Assembly (NCBI RefSeq): GCF_051020975.1
Contig: NC_135042.1
Location: 4,301,888 to 4,365,887, forward strand
DNA length: 64,000 nucleotides
Reading direction: 5' to 3'
DNA from: Osmia lignaria lignaria
Lineage: Eukaryota > Arthropoda > Insecta > Hymenoptera > Megachilidae
Part shown: one piece after another, positions 39,886 through 53,339 of the stretch
How positions within the stretch are numbered: position 1 is the first letter of the stretch
Layout of the letters: each line of letters opens with the position of its first letter
Position numbers and translations under genes: made by a program
The notes under the pieces: generated by a model
The model's input: the letters and a program-made list of their open reading frames with translations, nothing else
The model's database searches: none
Told to the model about the DNA's origin: nothing

Positions 39886-42800
39886 CTATTACAAAACAAA
39901 ACAAAATTATTTCTGCTTCAATGAACATTTATTCTCAATATTATTTATTTGAAAACGTAGTAAAATTAGTTGAATTAAAAAAATATAGTATTAATGTTGA
40001 ATGATGTACAGTGGAGCAGAAATATTAAATTGGCCAAATAACAGGTGTTCAAACACGGAAGATTCCGCTATATTTCCTCATTTCATCAGGTTTCACAATT
40101 TTCACAAAGTTTCAGGAAACAAATCTTAGTTCTGCGGTGACAACGAATTGTTTCGCCGTCGTGAAGAGGTGACCAGCTCTCCTCCCTGCTCTTCTTCATA
40201 CTACCCCTTGCTACTCAGGTTGTACAGCTTTCAGCAGAGTCGGCAACAGGAGTTCCTGAAGTCGCGACGAAGGCACGAAGCCAGCTAGTGGCCCCCATAG
40301 GGGCTGTGCACTGACTTTCGCCCCTATCTACCCTAAACCACGCTCTAGAAGCTTCCCATCCCCCAACGAATAGATCGCTAGTGGCTTGGACTCGACTTCT
40401 AAAGACGGTTCCTCTCCTTACCTTCCCTCTTTCCCTATGCTTCACTTAACGTCAGGTATTAGCTTGTTGCATAAATCGCATGAAATTTCATATAATTAAT
40501 TTTTATTTAGAGTTGGTTATATAGCACTGTTAGAAACTGTCAACAGGAAAATTTATAAACACAGGCACGAAACATTCGGAAAAACAAATTTATTTACAAA
40601 TGTAAGATTTGCATTTTGAACGAGGTAAATTCAGCTCGAGTGGAACGATACAAAGACACCGTTGGGAATGGAGACGAAGTGTGGGAATAGCTGACTGAAA
40701 CTCGTAAAACGTCGCTGGGTACTTTAATTGGCAAAATATGTTAAAAGTCAAGATCATGTTGAGATTTATTTATTCTCTCTACCCCTCGATCATGCCAACG
40801 TGCTTGGAAATTTAGCAGAACCCAGGAGAGTGCTACCGGAAACACCAGTGGTATTGTATTTTTATTAAAACTATAGAAAAAGGGTTTCAATATTAATTTC
40901 GCTCATTCTTGAATATTTTGTACAGAGAACAGCCCTGACTAATTTATTGAAAATTTCTTGATAATAAAATTTAAAGTCAACGTGTTTCGCAGAGATCTGC
41001 TGTGCCTGTAAATCCAGAAGAAGTAGCATCCTAAAGGAAGTGGGAGGATAACGGATGCAAGCATTCATCCCAACTGCTAATTCGTTCCGGTCGTAAACGC
41101 TTTGGTGGTCGGTTCGTGCAACGTGGAAAGCACGAGCATACGTTTTGTAAACGTACTTGCACGGTCGTAAAGGTATTAGGAACCATGATGTTTCATCATT
41201 GTCCGTACAACGCGACATTACTTGCCTGTTTAGGCTTGTTCAGGACGGTATACCGTTACCAGATTTATGATCACCCTTCCCGATCCTCGCGAGACTCCGT
41301 CGTTAAAAGGACCTTTTTTTTCTTTGAACCAGGACACGCTGTCAGCCCGTCAAAATTTGTTCGACCGCAGGAGGAATGGGCGGGTACAGAGAGTGCGGGC
41401 GGTTTCCCAGAACGTTCAACGAAGGATAATCCTTCGAATAGAGGATCATCCAATTACGGTGCAGGTGACCCCAGCCGTCATTTGTATTCATTTCGTCGCC
41501 ACTAGCCTCTCTCTACCCGTGCGATCGGTTGTCTTTCTCTTTTGCCTGGCTCTCTTACGCTGTTTGCCCTTCGACAGCATCGAAATTATACAAACGAGCG
41601 TTAAACAAAGACTTAGCCAGGACCTTCGAGTGGGACTTTCCAAGGGATTACACGATCCATGCGGTTTTTGAAGCAATTAATTTAAGCTCAGTTGCTGTGA
41701 CCACACTACCACTAATCCTATTTATGAATGAAGGGTGAGAAAGAGAGAGAGCGATGGTTGTAAATCTGTTCCCAGATAATTTACAATGATATTATTAAAG
41801 GATGTCGGTGTTTTAGGAAAAGAAAAAGAAATGTAATTTGCATCTCTTTGGATCTAAAAGCTTCCTGTCTAATTCTAGTGAAAGATATTTATGACTCAAC
41901 CCAAAGTAACTGATAGTCCTATCGACGGACTGACTAAATTATTGGGTTACTCAATCAGGGGAAAATGTCGTGGGCCATAGATCAGAGACGTAATAGGAAA
42001 TGCACATATGACGAGATCTTCATGGCTCGTTGGTCGTCGAAGTAAAGCCTAGAGGCAGGTTTATAATGGAGAGAGCATGCACTTGTCCGATCTGCCGCTG
42101 CGGTCTAAAATCTGACGCTCCCTTCAGATACCGACGGCACCCTCGTTGATGGCCTTGTTTCCCCTTGAAGTGGATACTGTATCTCTACATTTAGCAAGTT
42201 TGAACGATGGCTGTGTTCTAAAAAAGATTGAGAGGGCTGAATTCTAAAGAGGGGGTGAGCGCACACTGATATCATGTCCACATCTGTTTGCAATTGAAAC
42301 AAGTGGCTCGATCCTTTTTGGTTTTATCGGTTTATTCTGGTCGCTTCTTGTTCGATGTGTAACGAAACTTGTCTCGATGGTTCTTTACACGTAATTGATC
42401 TGTTTCAAACGTGTACAATTCAATTTGGTGGAGAAAGAAAATGTAAATTTTATTTTTTACTACAATTTAGTTGCACTATTTTAAAATAATTATTAATCGT
42501 ATTTAATGATTTCTGAGTAATTTTAACATTCTTTAATTTCTATCTAATATCTTTACGTAACTTTGAATATCTGTAGTCTAATAAAAGATGTAAAAAGAAA
42601 GAAAGGATCGTTACATTTGCTAAAAAGAAAAAATGAAGGACAAATGATATCTTGAGAACATTCGCTGTATGGATAGTCGCTTTCATACTGGTAACTAGAG
42701 ATGATGTTTCAATAAGAGACGGCAGTTAGACCGTCTCTAACGTGCGTTTTGGTCGGCCAGCATTGTCATTCCCATATCTGAACGACCGTTGTTTGCAACA

Positions 42801-43008
42801 GCATCACAGATACCTTACCTAGCTATTCCACCTTTATACACGCATGAAATCATCTCTCTGCGATGCTACTTTTGATTACGTTCTATACAATAAAGTTTGC
42901 AAAACAATGTGCTGTTTTGTTTAAACGCGATTATTATAGGTATGCATCTTTGAACAGCAAAATGAAATTCAAAATGTTCTAAAATTTTAAAATTTTTTTA
43001 ATGAAAAT

Positions 43009-43136
43009 AAGGAACAGTCTTAAATTAGCCCTCGGATAGCGGAACACAGAGAGAGGCACAATTTTAATTTAACTTTCTATTTCATATTGCTTTTATTTTG
43101 TAAATTTTATACTGTTCCTTAAAAAATTATTTTTCA
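43009..43136 (+). repeat. Dispersed repeat, copy B, with 10-bp inverted ends
   Basis: This is the second copy of the repeat at 4064-4175. AAGGAACAGT (43009-43018) and ACTGTTCCTT (43111-43120) form a perfect 10-bp inverted pair bracketing the CCTCGGATAGCGGA core. No coding capacity is visible. A non-autonomous, MITE-like element is the simplest reading, but I cannot name the family. Confidence 0.6.
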
Positions 43137-46100
43137 CTGAAGACACTATAAAAATAATCACAAGTCGTAATGCACATTACTCGGATTGAACTTCAATAAA
43201 CGAACAGGTGTGCACACGTCAACAGACATATTATCGCCAAGTGTCTTACGTGAACGACGAAGAGTTGATACGATCACTAGAAAATTTCGAAGTGGTATTG
43301 ATGTTATAGTGCACATGCAACGAAATGGAGTATAGTGCCATTGTCTGGCATTATAGGGTGGATATAGGTGGCGAAACGCCTCGTTGGTCACCAAAGGACG
43401 ATGCCTTTCTCTCAATCTGTCATAGCGGTAGCGAAAACGTGGTTCTCCGCACCCGCTCGCCTTCCTCTCCTTTATCTCTGTTTATAGACGCCAACGAAGC
43501 TTCGGGCCTGTAATCCAAACAGAGGGTGCCGTATTCACTCACCATAACCATCCACCATGTGTTCATTTACCAACAGATAACTACCGGTTTCCAAGCAAAT
43601 ATCTGTGGACACCGAACGCAAATTTTAACTGGATCCCTCTTACCTTCGATAATCTCCTATAAAATCTCACATGATTTGATGACGTAAAAGTATTGTAAAA
43701 TGGCACTTGGGGCATATGAATTTAAAGCTTAAAATTGGAAAATTGAAGCAAAGATTAAAAATTTTTATTTTTTGGCAAAATTATAATAGCATCTTGATAA
43801 AAAAAAATGTTCAAAAATTCATTTTTGACAGCACAATTAGAATGACTCTTTAGCAGAGATTTGACGAAGAGGCGAGAATAATCAGTGACATCTGCGAGTT
43901 CAGACAGGCAGCACTATGGAGGTTGTTTTCAAACAAACAATTATAGCACTCGGTTCGATCAGTTTTAAAAATTGTTCAGTGAACATTTATTCCACCAGGT
44001 ACCACTTCGGACACGCGGCATTGCACTCGAGGGTGGCACAATGCCGTACGATCAAGTTGGTCCAGGACAATAGTACTTGTTACGAAGGCAACGAGATGTC
44101 ACCGACCATGAATTAGCGTTGTGGTCGAGGTCGAGCCGTGAGGAAGGGGTTTCTCTGAAAGGGGTGACAAGCGATGGAAACAAGAGAGGAGGAATTCTTT
44201 TCTTTCTTGCGTACAGATGCTCTTTATCGAAACACATGGTACGACGTGGCTGCCCGCTCGAAGTTTCTGCCTCGTCCGCTTCAGGATTTATGTCCTGTCG
44301 AACTGTGACGTCATAAACGAACCGGTATAGTCGGTGGAAACGATATAGTGCGGTTGTAAAATTGGACAAGAATGAAAATACATCAAATTCGAACGCTGGA
44401 ACACAAAATTGAAAAATATACAAGGAGATATGTGAAGATACAGAAAAAATATTAAATATTATAGAAAGTTTAATTCTAATACCTTGAAGGAAATAGCATA
44501 TACTTTTTACAGAATTATGCATCCTTTCCGCCAACTGTATCTATGCTGCAAATATGGCAATACTAATACATGATTCATTCTTTCCAGGCTCATGCAACCC
44601 TGCGGAAATTTGAGACACTATACGAGGGATTTTCGTCAAGATATGACGAATTTCCAACCCCTCTGAGCAATCGTAAGTCAGGATATCTAATTACAAGGAT
44701 TAACTGGATTCTCGTATTAGAAAAGCTGGCTATGGTTAATGTTACTTCAGTGCACAAAATCATTACATCTGGTACTATAGGCTAAAGATTGTTAAAGATA
44801 ATGGTAATTATTATTGGTTATTATTAAACAAAGGGATTAAGGTAATCTATTCTTTGATTTAATGGAAATTAATGAAAAGCTTACAATTTTTCCAAGCAAA
44901 TTTTAATTATCCAGTTATAAACAATGTATATAATTTGTAGCCAAGGCGCGAACGAACTGAACGTTTCGCAATAAACAGGTATAATTGGTCGGCGAGCGTT
45001 CGAACAGATACGAGGAAACACCATCGATGGCACCTCCCGTCGATTCTACTACCATTTCCACGTGTTTGTAATTTGCCATGAAATGCAGTCACGTTTGTAT
45101 TTGCCCACACTTTCCCGCTCTCTTTCTCTCCTCTCGCCATCATTTCTCTCCTCGCTGTGAACTCGCCTCGCTATCCTGTATGCAAAGCAAATGTATCATA
45201 TCACACGGGCCCCCAGGGGTGCATTACAAACCCGATCATAGTATGTTTCCGGCCGTATTAATATGACCGTAAAAATGCAACCTCTATTCCGCGACTCGAC
45301 CGGACTAAACTGTCCGCTAATTCCATTTGCTGTCGGTCCACGGCACAATGGTTTCGCAACCGGTCTCGTTTTTCCACTCCTCCAACCTGTTTCTTCTTTC
45401 GCGATAATTTATTTATCAGTCGACTTTTGAATATTGACGGCGAATATTAATGGAAGCGTTTTAAATTGTTCAAAAACAGGAGTCGCTTTCGTGAAATGAT
45501 TAAAATACACAGTTTGATTGCGCGGCTGTTGAATAAATGAAAAATTTTTTTTTGTGTCTCACTACTTCTGATGAAAAAATTTGCAAAATTACAAATTTGA
45601 AAATGAGAAATAATAATTCCAAATTTTGCCAGCTTGACGGGTTGAAATCAACGAGTACGAGCCGCGAAAGCGATAAATTTCAAATTTGATATGCAACGAT
45701 TGGATAAATGCAATCAAAGCAGGCATTGTTTCTGTATCGTCGTGCAACGGGTAGAAAAACGATTAACCCCGACGTTTATTTTCGTCGGCATGGTAGCAGT
45801 GGGTCGTTTCCGTGACCGCGAACGGATACAACGAATGAACGAGTAGTCGGGGACCAACGAGTGATAATAAAACCTGAACAATCAAGCGGCACGTGCAAGT
45901 TAGAAACGAAGGCTAGAATAGAAGAGGAAGCACTAGAAATACCTTGGCGTCTGACACAGACCATAGGATCTCGTTGGATGGGCGTACAGGGTGGTAGACG
46001 ATAAAAAGCAACCTTTATGGCGTGACGGAATTACCGCTATCCACTGTCGATCCACCGCACCGTGTTACACCCTGTTCGACCCTCTTCTTGATCTTACCCC

Positions 46101-48736
46101 TATTCCTTCGTGTATAATTGCACCGCCAACGAGATTGTGTCGTTACTGCTTTGTTAGCGCACACATAATGAGCTTTCTGTTGTTTCTTCAACTTTGGTAA
46201 TGATAGTCTGTAGGAATCGTGGACATAATTACTTTGGTCGATTTTAATTGTTACTTTAGATACACTGTTCAGCTGGCAGTTTCAGGAAGAAACTGTATTT
46301 TCATTGATTTCCAATTAAATTTATATTGAAAAATTGTAGCGTGAAAAATTATAGGTACTCAAACATTTATGAATGATACATAATGTGATGTGATACAAAT
46401 GTTTTATTTTTTGTATAACATCCCCAATGTAGGGAGCAGGATAATATCAAATTTACAGAGGAAATAAGAAAACAGGGTTTCCAAATTAAGCGAGCCGTGG
46501 AACAAACAGTGGATATTGCACGCAATGTGTCGCAAACGGAGCCCGGAATCAGTCCTGAGTAAACACGTTAATGTGTGAAATACACACATCTCATGGTGGC
46601 TAATATTGCGAGAACGTCGTCGGACAAGACCCTGACACATTGTCCTTTAGTACAAAGCGTTACTTTGATTGCCACTGGGAGTAAACCAAGGTATTGAATC
46701 ATCCTCTGCTGCTATAGTTTACACTATAAATGTCGAGATATTTTGTTTGATCAGAAATCCTAAACAATTAAACAAACAGAAATTAGCAATAGACGAATTT
46801 GTATAATAGAAAGGGGTCGCAATGAGCTTAATATTTAATATTTTACAAAAGTCAGTATTCTAAATAAATTTATGCAAAGTAAGTATATTAATATTTAAAA
46901 CGTAACTAATTGATAATTAAATTAACTGATATTTATTTATAGCGAAAGTTGTATATTTCCACCCCTCGTGTATTGGTCGCGTTTCCATCATATTTGTTTT
47001 CTGAAATCGATAACCAATAAAAAGTGAGCAATCAGCAGTGGAAAGGTTAAAAAAAAAACACAAGGGAAAATATCAGGATAATTATTTTAAACATCGCAAG
47101 CGATTGCACGAATGTGCGAAATTCCATGGACGGGTGATCACATTCGCGGGTTAGGTTAAGGGGGTGGAGAGGCACACAGAGGGATTCGGGTGCGTTTACG
47201 CAATTACTCGATATTACTGCTCTGGGCATCGGTAACTCTACTAGCTCTCTACCAATAAACGCATAATCTCGTAATACCATTGATTTTCAATTCGTTATTT
47301 ACCCGGCCTCGGTGGGGTTCTCAAATGGAAGAAGTGATTTTGCGCAGTTTAATCGGCTCGTCGATTCGTAACTCGATTAACTGACCGTAAACTTGCGACT
47401 ACCGATAGTTTGGGAAACATTTTACCGAAAATGCCGTTTACTCTGTAAAACTGTTCGACCAATGTCATTGAACGGTCGACGACCCCCATGTACAGGGTGT
47501 ATTACAATATATTTTCATATAAAATATAAACACTTGTTCTACATATTTTCTTGATTTTCAGATATGCTTTCAGGATAATTAATTATCATTTTTGGATACC
47601 CATGAATTAATGGATACCCAACATGATAAATTAATAGTCTTTTTTAACTAACAACTATTAATTTAAAAATAATACAAAATATGCATATTAGACTCTTGAT
47701 TATTATTACAGGTAATGGAAGTATTCCATATGGACCATGTTAACGAGTCGCCTTGTAATTATCACACTTTCAACGAATGTTTCAATAAAGATAACAATAA
47801 ACAGGAAGATGAAATTGTCGAATGAGAATCGCGGAACGTTTACCACGACTGAATGTTTGGTAATTATAACAAAATACGTTAATATCACCATGTGTGTTCA
47901 GGTGACCCTTCACGGTGCATCGGTCCGTGCGCCGATGCAACAGACCGTTTCAAATAGGTAATGCATGCGATATTAACATTGGCAATTTTTCGTATTAATT
48001 AACCGGGAATATGCGGTGGCGCCCAATTAAAGCCGATAAAATGTGTATGCCATCCGGCATGGCGATCCGAAAGAACCTTTTTGCGTACAACGGTTCAATA
48101 AATAAAATAGCATTTGTATACTACACGTGGATCGCACTTATCGTGGATATTTTTCCCGACGGTACTATAAATGTTGTGTCCGCACTGTAGATGATAATCA
48201 GTTGATTTGTTGAAATTTTCCACTATATAATCATCGTTGCGTTTCAACACCGTCATTCGTAATTAGATTTTGATGAAAATCTTACTGTGCTTTGTTAAAA
48301 ATTGACGAATGATTCATAATACCAGGTAATTTTGAAAATTTATGTCATTAATGTGTGAATGTGTCATCAACGTGTTAAGATGCCGAAGAAAATGAAGTTT
48401 CGTAATATTTCCAGATACCTAGGCACGACAATCCAAATACCAAATCGATATCTCAACAAGAGTTGAACGTCTTTGTTGCCTGACGTCATCGTCCGTCTGT
48501 AAGTTTATGCAAAGGGGTGGCAGGACATCGGGCTGGCGGGCAGTGGATACCTACATAGCAGAACAAGATGGCATCTTCCCATGAGGATTCTCGAACGAGG
48601 CCGCAATCCAGCGGATACACGTCCCATCGACAGCGTTGGAAACCTCTCCCTTATCCTCCTACCCCTCTTTCTCTCACCACGTCTGCTTCTCTCCCTTCTC
48701 TCACCTTCACCACTCAGTTTTTGTTCCTCCTTCTAT

Positions 48737-48757
48737 TTCTTCTTCTTCTTCTTCTTC
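48737..48757. repeat. (TTC)7 microsatellite
   Basis: A perfect trinucleotide run lies inside a longer pyrimidine tract (about 48.64-48.76 kb). It explains the overlapping Ser/Phe/Leu-rich open frames there, which are not genes. Confidence 0.9.
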
Positions 48758-49001
48758 AACTTCGTGCGTGGCTTGGGTGCGTTTGCTTCATGCCTGTTTT
48801 GTCCACCCTGATAACTTTTCTCCATACAAATGTGAACATTATTTATAATTTAGCAGCTGAACATCCCATGGGTGGTTGATTAATGGTTAATCTTCTTCTG
48901 AATTTGCTTACTTAATTTTATTAGCATAAAAATGTCTGATAGCATTTAAAGAGGAGTATCATAGAGCAAGGTACAGTTTCGGTAATCCTTGGTGCACGCA
49001 G

Positions 49002-49353
49002 GGAGGTCGTGTATCCCTACTACCCTCGTGGGTGTCCTATCTTCGACCAGCGCATTCTCCACCCCCGTGGATCACCGTATCGCCTCTCACCGGAACGATT
49101 TCTCGACCTGGATGCATCGTTACATTTTAGCTAACTGGCCGAATTTCCCGTGTTCATCCCCAAAACGATCGGTTAACGACACAGCGCACGAGCATTTCCG
49201 CCCCTTCGACGAACCTTCGCTGAAATCGCCAATGTACAGGGTCAGTGGTAATTCGTGCCACTCAGTCGATTGTTATCCCGGCAAATCTGTAACCGAATGT
49301 TCGCATTGTCATTTCGTAAACGAGCATTATGACGGAACCTTTGCCAATCAAAT
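49002..49353 (+). CDS. Candidate coding exon upstream of knot
   Basis: An acceptor-like CACGCAG (ending 49001) precedes a frame open to a consensus GTAAGT donor at 49354-49359, where the next codon would be a stop. Third positions are G/C-leaning and composition is protein-like, with a Cys/His cluster near the end (TECSHCHF). An in-frame ATG lies at 49112. The donor is phase 2, the phase of the knot exon 2 acceptor at 61644, so a splice that skips exon 1 would stay in frame. No family is recognised. It may be an alternative knot first exon, another gene or a lncRNA exon. Confidence 0.3.
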
Positions 49354-52300
49354 GTAAGTACCTAACTACATTTATTTTAAAATTGATAACAAAATTTTAG
49401 CTTTCTAATTTCTTTTTAGAAAAATAGTAGAATTCTTTGGTATTAGGAATGGAAGAATGATAAATGAACGGTAAGACAAGGGGAAGTGAAACAAATCTCT
49501 CCATTATGGGTATTGAAAGAAAATGGAAAAGCCGCAACTGTGGTTCGGCAGTTTTATCCACTTGTATGTATGTCATAGGGATCGCAGAATGGTCACCGAC
49601 GTATCGAGTGACCGTACAAGCTTATCATTAATTCACGAAAACGTAGATCCCTGCGTATAAAAATAATTTGGTTTATGGAAACAGACGCGTCCTCGGGCAT
49701 GGTAGGAGGAGCTTACTTGCGGTTGCGGTTCCATGTTCCTGGGTCTGTGTGGAATAAATCATGAAGTGCTTTCTCGAACTTTCCCAAAATGTATAGAAAT
49801 TTCGTATGCCATCAAATTTACCTCTTTGCATTTATCACGATAACAGATGTTATTTCTTAGTAGATAGAACTTGGAGGAAACGATAAATATAAAGAATCTA
49901 TCGAACTGAGCTATTTACTAATGAAAAAAAAATATATAACCACAATTTCTACAGAGACTGGGAATATAATATAATAAATTATAGTAATTTTTTAAAATTT
50001 TCATAAAATAATGAATCAAATGAATAATAAAAGGGGTAAGCCATTTAAATTTCCCCAAAACAGATACAAATAGGATTCATTTATCAACATCGTGAAATTA
50101 TACATGCAAAATGTTTGTTACAGCTCGCCTATCCTCAATCAAAAACTTCTTTCCACGACAAGATCGTACCTTCAGATTATTTTCTGAAAGGAAGGATTAA
50201 CTGGGAAGGTTTGCGGCCTTTATCTCAGCAAAGGTAAACCCCAAAGGGCTAGGAAACAAAAACGCAATAGCTAATGACGTTGACGCGGCAACCTGTTGTT
50301 GTCCAGCCCTTTTGAATGGGAGCATAGAAGCAGGATAGCCGTGCTAATAAATGGTCCCGTCCGGAGGCGCATCTGCGTAGGAAAAACTTTAGCCGAAAAA
50401 CTTGAGCACCCCTTAGGGGGCATTGCGCACCTCCGTAGTCTCGCCCCCATTCGAAACGGAGGGCGGTATTATCATTATAATCGTGCACCGATGCGCTGAT
50501 CAGCCGTATTGTCGTACCAAATGCTGAACTAAACGAGTATGTACAATATTGGGCATTGTCCCTATTTCTTCTTTTTTTGGTGAATTTGAAGCTGGTGCCA
50601 GTAAAATAATACGTTCGTCTCTCTATCATAATGGAAAAATCATGTTTCATTTTTTAAGGGTTTACAAAAATTTCTATCGTTCTTCTTACCTTTAATGTAA
50701 AAGCCTGACCCCATAGAATGAATTATTCCACAAAATTGAAATAATCTACTTTCAATTGATATAAAAAAAATTTTAAGTGTGTGTTTCTTTTTTCAGAAGC
50801 ATCAGTAAATGAATGCATAAATGCGTCTAACGATTGACAGGTTGATGTCCCTCGCAATGATAACGAAGACAAAGATAATCACGCATCCACTTCACGATTC
50901 GCGCGTACAAGTACAAACAAACTCGGTCATAGAATTCTGGACGGTTCTGGTCGACGCACATGTTCCGAATTCGTGAGCCCGGGGGCTGCCACCCTACATA
51001 AGCATCACATATGTCAGGACATCTTTGACAGGACCCTTCCTTCGCAGGATACACCAGCTCTAACGCTGGTACATCACGCTAGAGGGGTTCACCTATGGAT
51101 GGTATTACAGTGGGGTAAAATGTGGTTCACTTGGAGGATGCGTCTCTGTTAGCTTTCAAAGGACTGTCCCTGCATCGCACGCGAACTTCGTGCACCGTCA
51201 TTTCAAAGGTGCTGCCAAGTGGGCGCATTTTAACACATTGAATCGAGTGTGGATCAAAATTAACCTGGTATTGAACTGTTTTCAGGCTCTTCGAGGTTTC
51301 AGTCGGCATATGGAGGAGCAAGTTCTGTGCATAACAGAACAAACAGGGAAACCAGAATCGAAATATTATCATAGTTGAATAATAGACTTAGGACGCTTTT
51401 ATGGTGGACTAGGTAGGGTGCATCAGAACTGCAAACCATAGTAGTGCGGAATCCCATGACCCTACTGATTTGTAATTGGATTTGGTCGGTGCAGTGATGT
51501 TCATTTGACATCATTGAGACATTTAGCCGCGTTGACACCGTTTGCCATCGGATTAGCCGAATATTTAAGACACTTGTACGAACGTGACCCGTCATTTCCA
51601 ATCACCTAAGCTGTGCTACAATTTTTGCTATTCAGATTTGAGAATATCTCATCTTAACCCAAATGTTATATTTTCTTTTTCATTGCCTTTCAAGTATTTA
51701 AAAAAAATAGCCGAATCGAAGAGCAGAAATCAAATATTACATTTTTATTGTCAATGAACGAAGAGGTTTTTTCACGGATCAAAGAATGAAGAAGGAAAAA
51801 GTGGCAGCTCCGCTTCTAAATGGACTTTCACGCTCTAGACTACTCGCGTCATTGCCATAAGATGGCAATGTTACAGGCCGTTGGGCAGCCGAGAGGGATC
51901 TCATGAATCACGACTCTGAAAGAGCGACGATCTTTTAAAGAACAAATAGAAAAAAAATGGAAAGGAATGAAACCGGTTCGGCACGCGTACATCTCAAACG
52001 CTTTATAATGACGCTTGTAATCAGTCATTAAGCTTCGTTATAGATGATATGAATTTTTCAAGCAATCTCCTTCTTTAAGAAAATCTTGCATAAATAATTT
52101 ACAAATATTTCCAGTTATCATGAACTATTTTTTAATTACATTTAACGGAGGAGGATCAACCTCGAGACGTTCCAATTGCTTGTAAATGTAAAGTACTTGA
52201 GAAGAGCTTATCTGCAAGGTCCATCGAGGAAAAAAGGGAGGGAAGTCAAATTACCCGACACAGAAAGCATTATCTTTACTTGATAGGTCTCACACTCTCG

Positions 52301-53200
52301 AACCAGTGATTCTCAGCCATGAATCTCTTCCGAAACGAATTTAAAAGTAATAGATTGCCTTACAACGGCAAAGTAACAGCATTGAGAAACACTATGGACC
52401 CGACTTCCTTGTTTCTCTCTTAAATTTACAATTCGCCAGTCCCTTCCAGCGCATAAATTTATTCAAACAAATTCTATAGTTACTTTTCCCACCAGAACGT
52501 CGTGCACTTTCAAATTTATGTACCTAATATCTTTGTCACTTTAAAGGCTTCGTTTTGCATGATTAGTCTATTTTTATATCAAATCAATTAGAGAATTGGT
52601 GGAAAAAGACGAGATTATAAATTAAATTTTTATTGAACTTAGGTGCATTTGCCATTTCAATAGTTCAATTGTCAATGTATCCTTAATTACTCAATCTAAT
52701 TAAATTTCTACCATGGTGATCCCCATGATAGTCAACTAGTCCTAGAAAACATTTTCAATGCACGAGTAAAACAACAACTTCTTTGAACGCTTATTCCTTT
52801 GAAGACAAGTGATAAGCAGGTGTAGAAAATTACCGAGAACGCTAAACCTGACAAGAGGAAGATCAGGTAAACCAGTTGCTAGTAAGCCTCGTTGATCTCC
52901 TGAGGGAGAGACCATGGATTTCCCCGTACTTGATTGCAACTCGATAAAAACTGGGGCAGGCTAGGTGCGAGTTCGAGGCAGCTTCCACATCACAGTGAGG
53001 TGTTTCTTCGCGGTACGTGACGTTCCTGCCATTAAATGTCTGCACGTCAAGAGAGCCTCTCCTTGCCAGACGTCGACGTCTCTCCAGGAAAGGACACCGG
53101 TGCTCCGCCATCGGAGTGCATTTCAGCGTACCAGCTTGCAAATACTCGGACGCCAGTCATTGCTGCGATTTTCTTCTCAACCGTCCTCTGATTATGCTTC
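49354..53200. other. Intergenic desert next to knot
   Basis: I see no coding exon. The stretch includes a 9-bp-arm hairpin with paired GCCAT cores (51850-51870). The minus-strand frame 50249-50650 has mixed composition and no family resemblance. CpG content rises toward 53 kb as the knot promoter region is approached. Confidence 0.4.
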
Positions 53201-53239
53201 CTTTTTTCCCGCGTTTTGTCGCCTCGTAACGCGTCGCTC

Positions 53240-53339
53240 ATGGAATTCATCGTGCAAAGAAACGCATCCAAATTTGGAGGACAGTACGAACGACTGCAAC
53301 ACGTGGGCATCGAAATGAAGTCCCTGCTCAGCGTCGAAT
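53240..53339 (+). CDS. Candidate short coding exon near knot promoter
   Basis: An ATG opens 33 codons with natural-looking usage (MEFIVQRNASKFGG at the start) and reaches a GTAAGC donor at 53340-53345 in phase 1. Past the donor the frame becomes AT-rich. It could be an alternative knot leader exon, but its phase does not fit the best acceptor at 54656, where it would make a stop, nor exon 2 at 61644. So if it is real its partner is unknown. Confidence 0.2.

Larger units (their letters stand above)
40000..48980. other. Intergenic desert, segment 5
   Basis: No exon can be supported. The stretch carries the second copy of the dispersed repeat (43009-43136), a GAGAG run near 41742-41751 and a (TTC)7 run at 48737-48757. 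A 134-codon ATG frame at 41267-41671 is the longest ATG-started one here, but it has no recognisable motif and is within what chance could give. Confidence 0.4.

Noticed and set aside
41267..41671. 134-codon ATG frame
   Set aside because: No recognisable motif, overlaps another open frame of similar length, and such a length is expected occasionally by chance in 64 kb.
48568..48879. Three overlapping plus-strand frames rich in Ser, Phe and Leu
   Set aside because: They are produced by the pyrimidine tract and (TTC)7 run.
50249..50650. 133-codon minus-strand frame
   Set aside because: Mixed composition, no splice support and no family resemblance.
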